NCBI RefSeq assembly: GCF_014635345.1
Contig: NZ_BMCU01000002.1
Span: 496,001 to 560,000 of the forward strand
Direction: 5' to 3'
DNA length: 64,000 nt
Origin: Rhodococcoides trifolii
Lineage (GTDB): Bacteria > Actinomycetota > Actinomycetes > Mycobacteriales > Mycobacteriaceae
Shown here: piece after piece, positions 17,794 through 29,646 of the stretch
How the letters are laid out: each line of letters begins with the position of its first letter
How positions within the stretch are numbered: position 1 is the first letter of the stretch
Translations under genes and position numbers: made by a program
Notes under the pieces: model-generated
The model's database searches: none
Told to the model about the DNA's origin: nothing
What the model saw: only the letters and a program-made list of their open reading frames with translations

Positions 17794-18522
17794 ATGTGGT
17801 ACTGGGTTGTGAAGTACTTGACGGTCGGTCCTCTTCTCCGTCTTCTCGGTCGCCCGACCGTTGTCGGACTGGAAAACGTTCCCACCGACGGGAAGGCGAT
17901 TCTCGCGAGCAACCATCAGGCGGTGCTCGATTCGTTCTTCCTGCCTCTCGTCGTCCCGCGCAGAATAACGTTCCTCGCCAAGAGCGAGTACTTCACAGGT
18001 ACCGGTCTGAAGGGGGCGTTCCAACGTCGATTCTTCACGGCCATGGGTCAGGTTCCGATCGATCGCACCGGAGCCGACGCCGCGCAGGACGCGTTGGACG
18101 CGGGCATGCGGGTGCTGGGCAAGGGAAAACTTCTCGGCATCTACCCCGAGGGAACTCGCTCACCCGACGGGCGTCTGTACAAGGGCAAGACCGGGCTGGC
18201 TCGCCTCGCTCTCGAATCGGGCGCAACCGTCATCCCTGTCGCCATGATCGGCACCGAGAAGGTCAATCCCATCGGGTCCCGCATCTGGAAGCCGGCCAAG
18301 GTCACCATCAAGATCGGTGAGCCGCTGGACTTCTCGCGATACGAGGGCATGGCCGGCAACCGGTTCGTCGAGCGCGCTGTGGCGGACGAGGTGATGTACG
18401 ACCTCATGAAGCTCAGTGGGCAGGAGTACGTCGACGTCTACGCCGCGAGCCTCAAGGAGAAGCCGGCTACGCCGGGGACGGCGCAGGCCTCGTCTCGACT
18501 TCCGGACGCGAAGGCCTCCTGA
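17794..18522 (+). CDS. 1-acylglycerol-3-phosphate O-acyltransferase (PlsC family)
   Basis: A membrane-associated acyltransferase that moves an acyl chain to a lysophospholipid or related acceptor. The 242-residue protein starts MWYWVVKYLTVGPLLRLLG, close to Rv2182c, and has the catalytic NHQAVLDS (HX4D), FLAKSEYF, and the substrate loop YPEGTRSPDG. The ATG at 17794 is preferred over an in-frame GTG at 17734. The 3' end overlaps the convergent mannosyltransferase gene by 56 bases. Being between PIM genes, it might serve PIM or phospholipid acylation; the substrate cannot be read from the sequence. Confidence 0.9.
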   Translation: MWYWVVKYLTVGPLLRLLGRPTVVGLENVPTDGKAILASNHQAVLDSFFLPLVVPRRITFLAKSEYFTGTGLKGAFQRRFFTAMGQVPIDRTGADAAQDALDAGMRVLGKGKLLGIYPEGTRSPDGRLYKGKTGLARLALESGATVIPVAMIGTEKVNPIGSRIWKPAKVTIKIGEPLDFSRYEGMAGNRFVERAVADEVMYDLMKLSGQEYVDVYAASLKEKPATPGTAQASSRLPDAKAS

Positions 18523-19750
18523 CGCGTCCGTCGGGCAGTAGTGCCACGGCGACGATGCACGCCAACCCCCACCACACGTAGGACGACGCGATCATCTGAT
18601 CCTGCAGCGGCCAGTCCAGACCGTTCCAACGGCCCTGCCCGAGTCGCCAATGCGCGGGATAGTGCATCAGCAGAATCCCGGAGACCACCAGAGCGGCGAA
18701 CACGACACTTCGGCGTGTCAGTGCGACGTACCCCAGCGCGACCATCAGCGGGACCGCCCAGACCCAGTGGTGAGACCAGGACACCGGCGACACCAGCAGC
18801 CCGAGAACTGCGTTCACGCACAGTGCCAGCAACGGCTGGCCGGCGCGAAGGGCTCGATGAATGGCGACCACGGCGATCGCGAGCACCACTGCACTGATGA
18901 CGATCCACAGCTTCGTGCGCAGCGATTCGTCCATACCCAGCCGTGCCAGCAATCCCGTGATGCTCTGATTCGAGATGTACGGCGGGTTGCCGATGCGAGA
19001 CGAGTCGATCAGCACCTCGGTCCAGTACCGGACCGAATTCGAGAACGTGATCGCAAAGCCGATGGCGGTGAACACGAGGAAGCTGATTCCGGTGACGACA
19101 GCGGAGCGGTAATCGCGCTTGACCAAAAAATACAGAACGAACACAGCGGGCGTCAGCTTGATGGCGGTGACCGCCCCGATGAGGGTTCCGCGCGGCCACG
19201 GCGTCTTCTTCAGCAACACGTCGAGAGTGACGAGGCACATCAGCACGATGTTGATCTGACCGTAGTCGAACGTCGACCACACCGGTTCGAGGGCGAACGC
19301 GACTGCGCCGACCGCGGCGGTGATCCACAGGGTGGTCGAGACGGTCAGTGTGACGAGTGCGCGGAGTGCGACAAACACCGTGATCGCGAGGGTCCCCATC
19401 GACATCAACGACATGATCGTCCCGGCGGCGTTCAGCGGAATGGCCGCCATCGGGCTGAAGGAGATCGCCGCCAACGGGGGATAGGTGAAGGGGAGCGGTA
19501 TGTCGTAGAACGTGCGCGGAAGTGGGCCGTAGAGATCGACACCGTGCAGAAGCGCGCCGCCGCCGATGCGGTAGACGTCGAGGTCGATTCGATAGGGAAA
19601 TCCGAACTCGCGCAGGGGCGGGAAGCCCGCGAGGTTGTAGAGAATCCCGACGACCACCGCGACCGACACGACGACCTTTCCGAGCAGCCGCACCGGACCG
19701 GGCACGCTCACCGTCGGGCCGCTGTATTCGGTCGGGGTTGGTGTGCTCAT
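18467..19750 (-). CDS. GT87 alpha-1,2-mannosyltransferase (MptC-like)
   Basis: An integral membrane polyprenol-phosphate-mannose-dependent mannosyltransferase. In mycobacteria the gene at this place (Rv2181) adds single alpha-1,2-mannose branches to the mannan core and the caps of lipoglycans. The 427-residue product has about ten hydrophobic helices and an acidic loop after the first (YRIDLDVYRIGGGALLHGVDLYGP), the region where GT-C enzymes keep catalytic Asp/Glu. The start is ATG 19750. It is convergent with, and overlaps by 56 bases, the acyltransferase gene, and its 5' end lies about 60 bases from the divergent exoribonuclease. Confidence 0.85.
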   Translation of the reverse strand: MSTPTPTEYSGPTVSVPGPVRLLGKVVVSVAVVVGILYNLAGFPPLREFGFPYRIDLDVYRIGGGALLHGVDLYGPLPRTFYDIPLPFTYPPLAAISFSPMAAIPLNAAGTIMSLMSMGTLAITVFVALRALVTLTVSTTLWITAAVGAVAFALEPVWSTFDYGQINIVLMCLVTLDVLLKKTPWPRGTLIGAVTAIKLTPAVFVLYFLVKRDYRSAVVTGISFLVFTAIGFAITFSNSVRYWTEVLIDSSRIGNPPYISNQSITGLLARLGMDESLRTKLWIVISAVVLAIAVVAIHRALRAGQPLLALCVNAVLGLLVSPVSWSHHWVWAVPLMVALGYVALTRRSVVFAALVVSGILLMHYPAHWRLGQGRWNGLDWPLQDQMIASSYVWWGLACIVAVALLPDGRVRRPSRPEVETRPAPSPA

Positions 19751-19811
19751 CGGTGCAGTACTCGTCCGTCCTGATAATTCATGCTGTGGTTCGGTGACCT
19801 ACGCTGGTCCG

Positions 19812-21744
<1,933 letters not shown>

Positions 21745-21747
<3 letters not shown>

Positions 21748-23736
21748 GGGAAGCGACACCAGCGTGACGGTGCCGCCCGGCTCGATTCGCTCTCCTGCGC
21801 CGGGGGTTTGGGACAGCACGAAGGAGCGGTCGGTCTGCGCAACCTGCCGCACGACGACCTTCAGTCCGAGAGCCTGAAGTGTGTTGCGGGCGGTTCCGAC
21901 CGAATTCGCGACCACGGACGGAACCGGGACGGCGTTCGAGACCGACAAGGTGATCTCGGATCCGGCGGTGACGGTCTGCCCCGCCGGCGGGTCGGTGGCG
22001 ATGGCTTTGCCTGCGTCGACGTTCTCGTCGAACGTGGTGTCGACGGTTCCTACGGAGATCCCGACCGATTCGAGTGCGGCCCGCGCCTCCGCCTCGCTCG
22101 CACCGGCGACGTTCGGAACCTGAACGGGCGGAGCGCCTTTGCTCAAGACGATCTTGACGGTGGTACCGACGGGCAGCGTGGTGCCGGACGGCGGGTCGAG
22201 CGCGGCGACGGTACCGACGGCCGCAGTGGTCGAAAACGCCTCACCGCCGGAGACAGGCTTGAACGTTCGATCGCGGAGGGCCTGCTCCACCTCTCCACGG
22301 TTCGACGTCGCGGCGAGCGACGGAACCGCCGGTTGTCCCAGGGAAACCAGAAGGGCCACGCTCGCGCCCTTCGCGATGCGTGACCCGGCCACGGGATCGG
22401 TTCCGAGCAGTCGATCGGGTGGATCGGTGTCGGAGTACGTTCCACGCACGGTGGTGGTGAGGTCGGCGGCCTCGAGTGCCGCCTCGGCGGTGGTCCGACT
22501 CATGCCGTCGGTTGCCGGGACTGCGGTGTATCGACCGGATCCCATCCACCATCCGCCGAATCCGACCGCCAGTGCGAGCAGCAAGATCACCAGCAGCCAC
22601 GCAATCACCGTCCGCCGGGACTTCCGACGTTCGGCGTCGAAGTCCGGGAACGCGAACCCACGGCTGGGCGGGGGAGGCGGTGGTTCCGGGTCGTTCTCTC
22701 GCGCCGTGGCGGTGGTGACCATGCGGGTCTGGTGCGGGCCCGCGTCGCGCACCACGTCGCCGTGCGGGACGGCCACCATGGCTGTCTCCGGGGTGCGCGG
22801 CGCTTCGGGTGCGTAAGGGCGCGGCGACGCCAGCGTCTCGGCGCTGAGGTGCTCCGCCGACTTCGACGGTGCGGGCACCCGATAGGGCGGCAGATGCAAT
22901 GTGCGCGACACCGAGCGCAGTGCCTCGGCCATCGCGTCCGCGTTGGCGAAACGGGCGTCGGGGTTCCGGTCCGCCGCGTGGCGCACGAGCGTGTCGAACT
23001 GGGGTGGGACACCGGCAATGCGTGAACTGGGCGGCGGGACATCGTTCTCGATGCGCTGGTAGGCAATGGACAGCGACGTGTCTCCGGTGAACGGGGTGCC
23101 GCCCGTCAGCACCTCGAACAGCAGGATGCCGGCCGAGTAGACATCGCTGCGTGCATCGCCCTTCCCGACGGTCACCTGCTCGGGTGACAGGTAGGCGGCG
23201 GTGCCCAGGATCACGCTGTTGGACGTCGTCGTCGACGCAGCGACGGCGCGTACGAGCCCGAAATCGGCGATCTTGACTTCACCGCCGTCGGAGATCAGCA
23301 CGTTCTCCGGTTTCACGTCGCGGTGCACCAGGCCCGCCCGATGCGCGACGGCCAGCGCGTCGAGCACCGGTTGCATCACCGCGGCAGCGGCGTGGGGAGG
23401 CATCGGCCCGCGCTCGCGCAGGAGCTCGCGCAGCGTTCCGCCCTCGACCAGCTCCATGACCAGAAAGGCGAGCTCGCCGTCACGGCCGTGGTCGTACACG
23501 GCGACCAGACCGGGGTGACTGAGCCGGGCCACCGCCCGCGCCTCGAACTCGAAGCGCTGAACGAACGCCGGGTCCGCCGCGAACTGCGGATCCATGATCT
23601 TGATGGCGACCGGCCGGTCGAGGCGGGTGTCCAGGCCGCGGTAGACCGTGGACATTCCGCCGCGCGCGATCGGGGCATCGACACGGTATCGACCGTCGAC
23701 GATCGCACCGAGCAAGCTCCGTCCTGACGGAATCAC
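21745..23736 (-). CDS. pknL: Serine/threonine protein kinase PknL with four PASTA repeats
   Basis: The 663-residue receptor kinase starts at GTG 23736. The kinase domain (residues 17-275 or so) has the glycine loop IARGGMSTVYRG, the lysine in AIKIMD, HRDVKPEN, DFG and YLSPEQV. A single membrane helix (VIAWLLVILLLALAVGFGGWWM) separates it from about 250 outer residues forming four PASTA repeats with endings such as DPPSGTTLPVGTTVKIVLS. PASTA domains bind muropeptides or lipid II. The mycobacterial PknL at this position, as I know it, lacks PASTA repeats, so this protein can sense the wall in a way its orthologue cannot. It lies divergent from the Rv2175c-like gene, whose product is a known PknL substrate in M. 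tuberculosis. Confidence 0.93.
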
Positions 23737-23842
23737 CTACGCCCCCTCATTTCAGTCACCGAGTCGTTCACCGGAGGTTGTCTCGGGTTCGATGGTAGCC
23801 AGCCGACCGACGGACGACGGCCGGTGACTACCGTTGACACCT

Positions 23843-24211
23843 GTGAGTGCCATTCCATTCTGCGACGACGTCCTGCCTGCCGACGAGTCGGTCCTGCCGC
23901 TTTCCGACGCGGCCGACCTCATCGGTCTGTCCGTGTCGAGGGTGCACCAGCTCGTGCGAGATCAGAAGCTCATCGCTCTGCGCCGAGACGGTGTCGTCTC
24001 GATTCCGACCAAGTTCCTGGGTGACGACGGCCAACCGCTCAAGCAGCTTCCCGGTCTGATCGCCGTCATGCTCGACGGTGGCTACGGCCACCCTGCGATT
24101 CTGCGATGGCTGTACACGCCCGACGACACCCTGCCGGGCACGCCGATCGACGTACTCCGCGGTCAGCACGCCCGTGAGGTGATCCGCAGGGCGCAGGCAA
24201 TGGCGTTCTAG
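23843..24211 (+). CDS. Rv2175c-like winged helix-turn-helix DNA-binding protein
   Basis: A small DNA-binding protein (122 residues) with a helix-turn-helix near the N-terminus: LPLSDAADLIGLSVSRVHQLVRDQKLIAL. The C-terminal half has DGGYGHPAILRWLYTPDD and ends HAREVIRRAQAMAF, as in M. tuberculosis Rv2175c, a substrate of PknL whose DNA binding is lost on phosphorylation. The start is probably GTG 23843 (VSAIPFCDDV); a TTG at 23834 is in frame. It is divergent from pknL (106 bases apart) and its stop overlaps that of crtB by four bases. Confidence 0.88.
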   Translation: MSAIPFCDDVLPADESVLPLSDAADLIGLSVSRVHQLVRDQKLIALRRDGVVSIPTKFLGDDGQPLKQLPGLIAVMLDGGYGHPAILRWLYTPDDTLPGTPIDVLRGQHAREVIRRAQAMAF

Positions 24212-25164
24212 CGCTGCACCAATCGAGTCCGGACACCGCGGGTGGCCGCCGACGTGGCAACCGCGAGGCGCCGACGGTTCGGTACGTGCGAGCGTGTGGT
24301 GAGCGCGGTGAAGCCGTCGTTCTCCACTGCGTCGAGTATTTCGCCGTAGAGCGCGAAGGCGACACCGATGCCGGCGCGTGCCCGCGGTTCGAGCATGCCG
24401 ATCCCGGGTTGCGCACTGCGGTACAGGGCGCGGGTGAGCGCGACGGTGTGCGCGAGTGCCCGCACGATGCGCTGATCGGTCCGGCCGGTCTGCCGACTCC
24501 ACCGCAGTAGGTCCTCGTCGACACCGAATGCGGCGAGATCGTCGGCGGGCAGGTAGATGCGATCGCGGTCCAGGTCCTCGCCCACGTCGCGAACGAAGTT
24601 CGTGAGCTGGAACGCTTCTCCGAGTGCGGCGGCGGAGGGGCGCGCTTCCTCGACGTCCACGACGGTGCCGAGAACGGGCAGCATCTGCAGTCCGATGACG
24701 GCGGCCGATCCGTACATGTACGTCCGCAGTTCGTCCATGTCGGCGTACCGCGACCGGTACAGCGGTGAGGTAGGCACGTCCATCTGCATGGACGTCATGA
24801 ACGCGGTGAAGTATTCGGTGGGGATGTCGTACCGCGTGGCGGTGTCGAGCAGGGCCGCCAGGACGAGGGAACGCTCCTTCGAACCGAGATCGACCGACGC
24901 CGTGCGATGGTCCAGACCGGCGAGGAGAGCTTCCTCGATGGACCACAGTGCTGTGGTTCCGTCGGCGACGGCGTCCGGGTCGTCGCGATCGGCGATCATG
25001 TCGACGTCGATGATGTCGTCGACCATGCGCGCGAACGCGTACAGCGCGTGTACGGCAGGTCGGCGCTCGGCCGGAAGCAGCCGCGTCGCGAGGAAGTAGG
25101 TCTTTCCGTGTTCGGCCGCAATGGACCTGCACAACCGATATGCCTCTGACAGAGTCGGATCCAT
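24208..25164 (-). CDS. crtB: Phytoene synthase
   Basis: Condenses two geranylgeranyl diphosphates to phytoene, the first committed carotenoid step. The 318-residue protein has the two Asp-rich motifs of squalene/phytoene synthases: YAFARMVDDIIDVD and LTNFVRDVGEDLDRDRIYLP. Its ATG at 25164 directly abuts the mptA stop, with no base between them. It is the last gene of idsA-crtI-mptA-crtB. No odd feature. Confidence 0.95.
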   Translation of the reverse strand: MDPTLSEAYRLCRSIAAEHGKTYFLATRLLPAERRPAVHALYAFARMVDDIIDVDMIADRDDPDAVADGTTALWSIEEALLAGLDHRTASVDLGSKERSLVLAALLDTATRYDIPTEYFTAFMTSMQMDVPTSPLYRSRYADMDELRTYMYGSAAVIGLQMLPVLGTVVDVEEARPSAAALGEAFQLTNFVRDVGEDLDRDRIYLPADDLAAFGVDEDLLRWSRQTGRTDQRIVRALAHTVALTRALYRSAQPGIGMLEPRARAGIGVAFALYGEILDAVENDGFTALTTRSHVPNRRRLAVATSAATRGVRTRLVQR

Positions 25165-26751
25165 CTACTGCTCCACTGCTCCTCGGGAAACTTTGTCGTG
25201 GGTGTCGACCCTGCTGGCAACGGATCGCAGCCGCAGCGGATCCACTGTTCGGAGCGAGGCGGCAGCCACCACGGCGGCGAACGTGGCGAGCAGGACGTGC
25301 GGGAACGTGTAGAGACCGATGGACCCGTCGGGCTGGAACACGAGCATCAACCAGGCCGACAGGCCGACGAGAACGGCCAGGGTTCCGGTGCTCATCGTGA
25401 GCCCGGCGGCGACGGCCAACGGCCACGAGTAGTACCAGGGCAGGGCCGCGGGGGACAGGATGACGATCGCGACGAGCGAGATCAGGATGCCGTTGACGGC
25501 GTCGCGTTCGGTGCGCCGGAACCGCCACCAGGCCCACGCGAGGATGACCACGAGAGCGACTGCGCACAGCATGCGCGTCACTTCGAGGACCGGAGCGAGT
25601 TGAACACCCGTGAACCACGATGTCGAGACGGTCACCAGGTGCGCGAGGATGGTCGGCAGCGACAGCCAGTTGATGATCTTCGCGGAGCCGGACAGTGCCG
25701 TCAGCCAGCCGATGCCGACGCCCGCGATGAGGGAGCTGGCCACGAACACCGCCACGAACACGGCCAACCCGATTCCGGCTGTCTTGGCGAACAACAACAG
25801 CACCGGCTTACGGCCCGTGCGCTGCGCCTCGCCCTCCTTCTCCCGCTCGTGGATCATCCAGACCCACACCAGAAACGGCAGCGCGATACCCGCGGTGGCC
25901 TTGATGGCCACGGCGACGGCGACAAGGCCCACGCCGGCGATGTGCTGTCGATCGAGAACGAGTGCAATTCCGGCGGTCATGAGTCCGACCATGAGCATCT
26001 CGTTGTGCACTCCACCGATGAGGTGAATGAGGACCAGCGGGTTCAGCACCGCCAGCCAGAGCGCCACGGTGGGGTCGGCGCCGAAGTGCCGGGCGATCTT
26101 CGGCACGCCCCACATCGTGAGCGCGAGTCCGGGAAGCATCGTGAGCCGCAGCAACATTGTCCCGGCCACCACGTTGTCCCCGGTGATCGACGTGATTCCC
26201 TCGCCGAGGAGCAGGAACAACGGCCCGTACGGAGCCGTCGTCGTGGTCCATACGTTGCTCACGTTGTCGAGGATGATGCCGGGATTGGCGACGGGACCCA
26301 CGGCGTACGGGTCGAAACCGTCGCGCAACAACGCACCCTGAGCGAGGTAGGAATACGCGTCGCGACTGAACATGGGGACGGCCAGAAGCAGCGGCGTGAT
26401 CCACAGCGGAACCACCCACAGCAGCTGACGGGTGGTGGTGCGATGGGCGAGCGTCGCACGTCCGATGCGAACCCACGCCGCGATCATGAGCAAGACACCG
26501 ATCCACACCATGGCGGTGGACAGCACGAGTCCGTGCCCGAATCTCAGCCACGACAGATGCATGACTTCGAGCAGGGGATCACGACGGCGTACTCCTCCGG
26601 ACCCGAACCCACCGAAGGTGATCAGGACGGACCCGACGAGACCGACGAACGCTGCCCTGCCCGCAGAACCTGCGGCGAACTGCCTCACGGCACGCACTCG
26701 ACCGACCGTGGATCGGCCGTCCGCGGTCCGAGTGGGGGAGGACGTCGACAT
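25165..26751 (-). CDS. mptA: Alpha-1,6-mannopyranosyltransferase (MptA-like)
   Basis: A multi-spanning GT-C glycosyltransferase that extends the alpha-1,6-mannan core of lipomannan from polyprenyl-phosphate-mannose. The 528-residue product from ATG 26751 (MSTSSPTRTADGR) has about twelve hydrophobic helices, and the loop FSRDAYSYLAQGALLRDG after the third helix, where GT-C enzymes keep the catalytic Asp. It matches Rv2174 by order. The open frame continues upstream to 27018 but overlaps crtI and has biased composition. It lies between crtI and crtB in an otherwise carotenoid operon and is joined to crtB without a gap. Confidence 0.9.
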   Translation of the reverse strand: MSTSSPTRTADGRSTVGRVRAVRQFAAGSAGRAAFVGLVGSVLITFGGFGSGGVRRRDPLLEVMHLSWLRFGHGLVLSTAMVWIGVLLMIAAWVRIGRATLAHRTTTRQLLWVVPLWITPLLLAVPMFSRDAYSYLAQGALLRDGFDPYAVGPVANPGIILDNVSNVWTTTTAPYGPLFLLLGEGITSITGDNVVAGTMLLRLTMLPGLALTMWGVPKIARHFGADPTVALWLAVLNPLVLIHLIGGVHNEMLMVGLMTAGIALVLDRQHIAGVGLVAVAVAIKATAGIALPFLVWVWMIHEREKEGEAQRTGRKPVLLLFAKTAGIGLAVFVAVFVASSLIAGVGIGWLTALSGSAKIINWLSLPTILAHLVTVSTSWFTGVQLAPVLEVTRMLCAVALVVILAWAWWRFRRTERDAVNGILISLVAIVILSPAALPWYYSWPLAVAAGLTMSTGTLAVLVGLSAWLMLVFQPDGSIGLYTFPHVLLATFAAVVAAASLRTVDPLRLRSVASRVDTHDKVSRGAVEQ

Positions 26752-26830
26752 GTTCCTCCCAGCTCGGATGTTGCGACGGACCGACGGGCCGTGCGGCACG
26801 CGAACCGAGTTTACTGGCTGCAGCGGAAAG

Positions 26831-28375
26831 TCAGCGAATCTGCGCGTCGATTCGCGCCGCAGCCAGCTTGCCGGACACCAGTACGGTCGGAACCCCGACT
26901 CCTGGTGTGGTTCCGCTGCCGGCCAGCACGATGTTCTGTGCCTCGCGAACCACGTTGGAACGCCGAAACGGGCCGGTCTGGCGGAAGATGTGCGACGCGG
27001 AGAACGGGCTTCCCGCAATCATCCCCTGCTTGAGCCACGTCTTCGGAGTGTCGATGTGGTCGATGGTCAGGCTTTCGCGCAGCCCGCCGTAGCCGCGACG
27101 ATCGAGTGTCTCGAGTACGTCCTGCACGTACGGGTCGGTCAAGGCGTCCCAGTCGAGCGGAGCACTCTCGAGGTTGGGGCAGGGCGCGAGAATGGAAATG
27201 GGCTCTGCGGTGACGCCGTCACGAGTCACGCGCAGAGACGAGTCCGACTGCGACACGCGCGTGATCAACAGGGAGGGGTCCGACATCAGGCGACCTCGGC
27301 CGCGGGTCGCGGTCAGTTCCGTGAACGTCTGCTCCCAGTTCTCGCCGAAGTCGATCGTGTGGTGCGACTGAGATTCCCACGCGCTACTGATCGACGTCGG
27401 TACGGTGCCGTGCACCACGACACACGACGGTGAGACGCGGGTCTTGCGCTTGACCTCTATACCGGCGTCACGGAGCAGTCGATCGGTGACCAACAGGTCG
27501 GGCGTCAACACCAGCGCATCGCAGGCGTGGCGGACACCGTCCTCGGTCACGACCGCGCGTGCTCGGCCGCCCGCGTACTCGATGCTGCGAGCGCCCGTCC
27601 CGAGCAGCAGGGTTCCGCCGGCTCCGACGAACGCGTCCGCCATCGATTCGGCGATGATGCGCATGCCGCCGATGGGAAACGACACCCCCATGGACGTGTC
27701 CATGTGCGCGATCGCGCCGTAGACCGCGAGCGCTTTACGCGGTGCGACACCGGCGTACAACGCCTGGAAGGTGAAGATGCGGCGCAATCGGGGATCGGTC
27801 ACGAGCTTGTCGATGCGAGCACCGAGCTTGCCGAATCCACCGAGTGCGACCAGCCGCAGCGTGTCCTTCAGTGCGCCTTTCCCGAGGATCAGGTCCAGTG
27901 GCGAGTCGAAGTTGGCGTCGATGAATCGGTCGAATTCGGAGTCGAAGACGTCGCTGAGCCACTGGCGCAATCGGCGGTAGCGTGCCGCCTCTTCGGGTCC
28001 GCACTTCGCCGTCACTTCGTCGATCATGCGCTTCGGGTCGGAATGGACATCGATGCTGGTGCCGTCCGCGAATCGGGTGTGATACGCCGGATTCAGGTGT
28101 ACCAGTTCGATTTTCGGAGTCGTCGACTCGAACGTCTCGCCGACCGCGGCGAGCGCCTCGGCGATGAGGCTCGGCATGGTGAGAACGCTTGCGCCCGTGT
28201 CGATTCGATAACCGGGCGCCTCGACGGATCCCACACGGCCACCGACCGTGTCGTTTTTCTCGATCAGGGTGACATCGCGTCCACTACCCCGAAGGTGAAG
28301 TGCGGCAGCGAGACCCGACAGACCTGCGCCCACGACCACCACGTGATCCGTGGGACCGGACACCGTGCGGGTCAT
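26831..28375 (-). CDS. crtI: Phytoene desaturase
   Basis: An FAD enzyme that desaturates phytoene to lycopene in successive steps. The 514-residue protein starts at ATG 28375, overlapping the idsA stop by one base (TGATG). It has the dinucleotide fold HVVVVGAGLSGLAAALHLRG at the N-terminus and the carotenoid-desaturase C-terminal motif AGSGTTPGVGVPTVLVSGKL. Between them are long helices expected in the substrate domain. Partner genes idsA and crtB are in the same operon. Confidence 0.95.
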   Translation of the reverse strand: MTRTVSGPTDHVVVVGAGLSGLAAALHLRGSGRDVTLIEKNDTVGGRVGSVEAPGYRIDTGASVLTMPSLIAEALAAVGETFESTTPKIELVHLNPAYHTRFADGTSIDVHSDPKRMIDEVTAKCGPEEAARYRRLRQWLSDVFDSEFDRFIDANFDSPLDLILGKGALKDTLRLVALGGFGKLGARIDKLVTDPRLRRIFTFQALYAGVAPRKALAVYGAIAHMDTSMGVSFPIGGMRIIAESMADAFVGAGGTLLLGTGARSIEYAGGRARAVVTEDGVRHACDALVLTPDLLVTDRLLRDAGIEVKRKTRVSPSCVVVHGTVPTSISSAWESQSHHTIDFGENWEQTFTELTATRGRGRLMSDPSLLITRVSQSDSSLRVTRDGVTAEPISILAPCPNLESAPLDWDALTDPYVQDVLETLDRRGYGGLRESLTIDHIDTPKTWLKQGMIAGSPFSASHIFRQTGPFRRSNVVREAQNIVLAGSGTTPGVGVPTVLVSGKLAAARIDAQIR

Positions 28376-29463
28376 CAGTACTCCCGCCGAGTTGCGGACC
28401 ATGCCATCGAGCGCAGCCTTTCCTTCGCCGGCGCCGTGGCGTCCGACAGATCCAGTTCCGCGAGCGCGGAGTCGGTGAGCGCAGAAATGCGCGATTCGAC
28501 GTCGTCGACGGCACCCAGGTCGATGAGCGCACTGCGCAGGGTGTCGACCTCGTCGTCGGAGAGATCGGTTCCGATCTTGGACCGAATCATCGCCGCGGAG
28601 TCGGGCGCGACGCGATCGGCTGCTGCGAGAGCAACCGCGAGCAGCACTGTTCGTTTGCCCTCGCGCAGGTCGTCGCCCGACGGTTTACCCGTGATCTCCG
28701 GATCGCCGAACACGCCCAGCAGGTCGTCGCGCAGTTGGAACGCGACGCCGATGTCCGCGCCGAATCGGTGATAGGCCGCGATGAGAGCGGGGTCCGCGTC
28801 GGCCAAGGCCGCACCGATCAGCAGTGGACGTTCGACGGTGTACGCCGCGGTCTTGTACCGATCGATGCGCAGTGCCGCCTCGACGGACTCGTCGCCGCTG
28901 GCTTCGACCGTGATGTCGAGAAGCTGGCCGCCCATGACCTCGGTGCGCATGGCCGACCACACCGGTGCGACCCGTCCGGCCGCGTCCGCGTCGAGGTCCG
29001 CGAAGCGCACCATGTCGTCTGCCCAGCAGAGCGCGAGATCACCGAGCAGCACCCCGACGGACTCGCCGTATCGGTCCGGGTCGCCCGACCACCCTTGCGC
29101 GCGATGGCGTTCGGCGAACGTGACGTGGACGGTAGGAAACCCGCGGCGGGTCAGCGAACTGTCGATGATGTCGTCGTGGATCAGCGCGCACGCTTGAACG
29201 AGTTCGAGGGCAGAACACACTGCCAACACCGCAGGAGCGCCTGCCGACGACGGGTCACCGCCTGCGCCGACCCATCCGGTCCACGCGAACGCGGGACGAA
29301 CCCGCTTGCCGCCGCGTAATACGAACGACACCAGTTCGTCCACGGCGTCGCTGTAGACAGGGCTGACCCCCTGGACCAGCTCGCGCCGGCTGTTCACGAA
29401 CGTCCGCAGGGTGTCCTCGACCGATTCGACGAAACCGTCGGCCGTCACCGGTCGGCTGGTCAC
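28375..29463 (-). CDS. idsA: Geranylgeranyl diphosphate synthase (IdsA/CrtE type)
   Basis: Makes C20 geranylgeranyl diphosphate for the carotenoid pathway from C5 units. The product, about 362 residues, has both Asp motifs: first ALIHDDIIDSS and second QLRDDLLGVFGD, plus the GGKRVRPAF start of the fold. I take GTG 29463 (VTSRPVTADGFVESVED); an in-frame GTG at 29559 would add 32 low-complexity residues. As first gene of the operon its promoter should lie between it and the divergent metF start at 29647. It corresponds to Rv2173 by order. Confidence 0.92.
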   Translation of the reverse strand: MTSRPVTADGFVESVEDTLRTFVNSRRELVQGVSPVYSDAVDELVSFVLRGGKRVRPAFAWTGWVGAGGDPSSAGAPAVLAVCSALELVQACALIHDDIIDSSLTRRGFPTVHVTFAERHRAQGWSGDPDRYGESVGVLLGDLALCWADDMVRFADLDADAAGRVAPVWSAMRTEVMGGQLLDITVEASGDESVEAALRIDRYKTAAYTVERPLLIGAALADADPALIAAYHRFGADIGVAFQLRDDLLGVFGDPEITGKPSGDDLREGKRTVLLAVALAAADRVAPDSAAMIRSKIGTDLSDDEVDTLRSALIDLGAVDDVESRISALTDSALAELDLSDATAPAKERLRSMAWSATRREY

Positions 29464-29646
29464 TCGGGGTGCGTGCGGTCCGGCAGACAGAGCGGGCCTC
29501 CTGGTCGGTAACGGCAACAAGGAACGTGCAACGAAGACGAGTGGCACGGTTTGTCCCACTCTAGCGCCGTATTCGGAGCCGTACCCCGATGCCGACGAGC
29601 ACTACCGGTTACCGCTCGGTAGGACGGCGGAACCTATGCTGAACAC

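Noticed and set aside
25198-27033. A 611-codon plus-strand frame antisense to mptA
   Set aside because: Composition dominated by Asp, Glu, Gly, Gln and His, typical of the antisense of a membrane protein gene.
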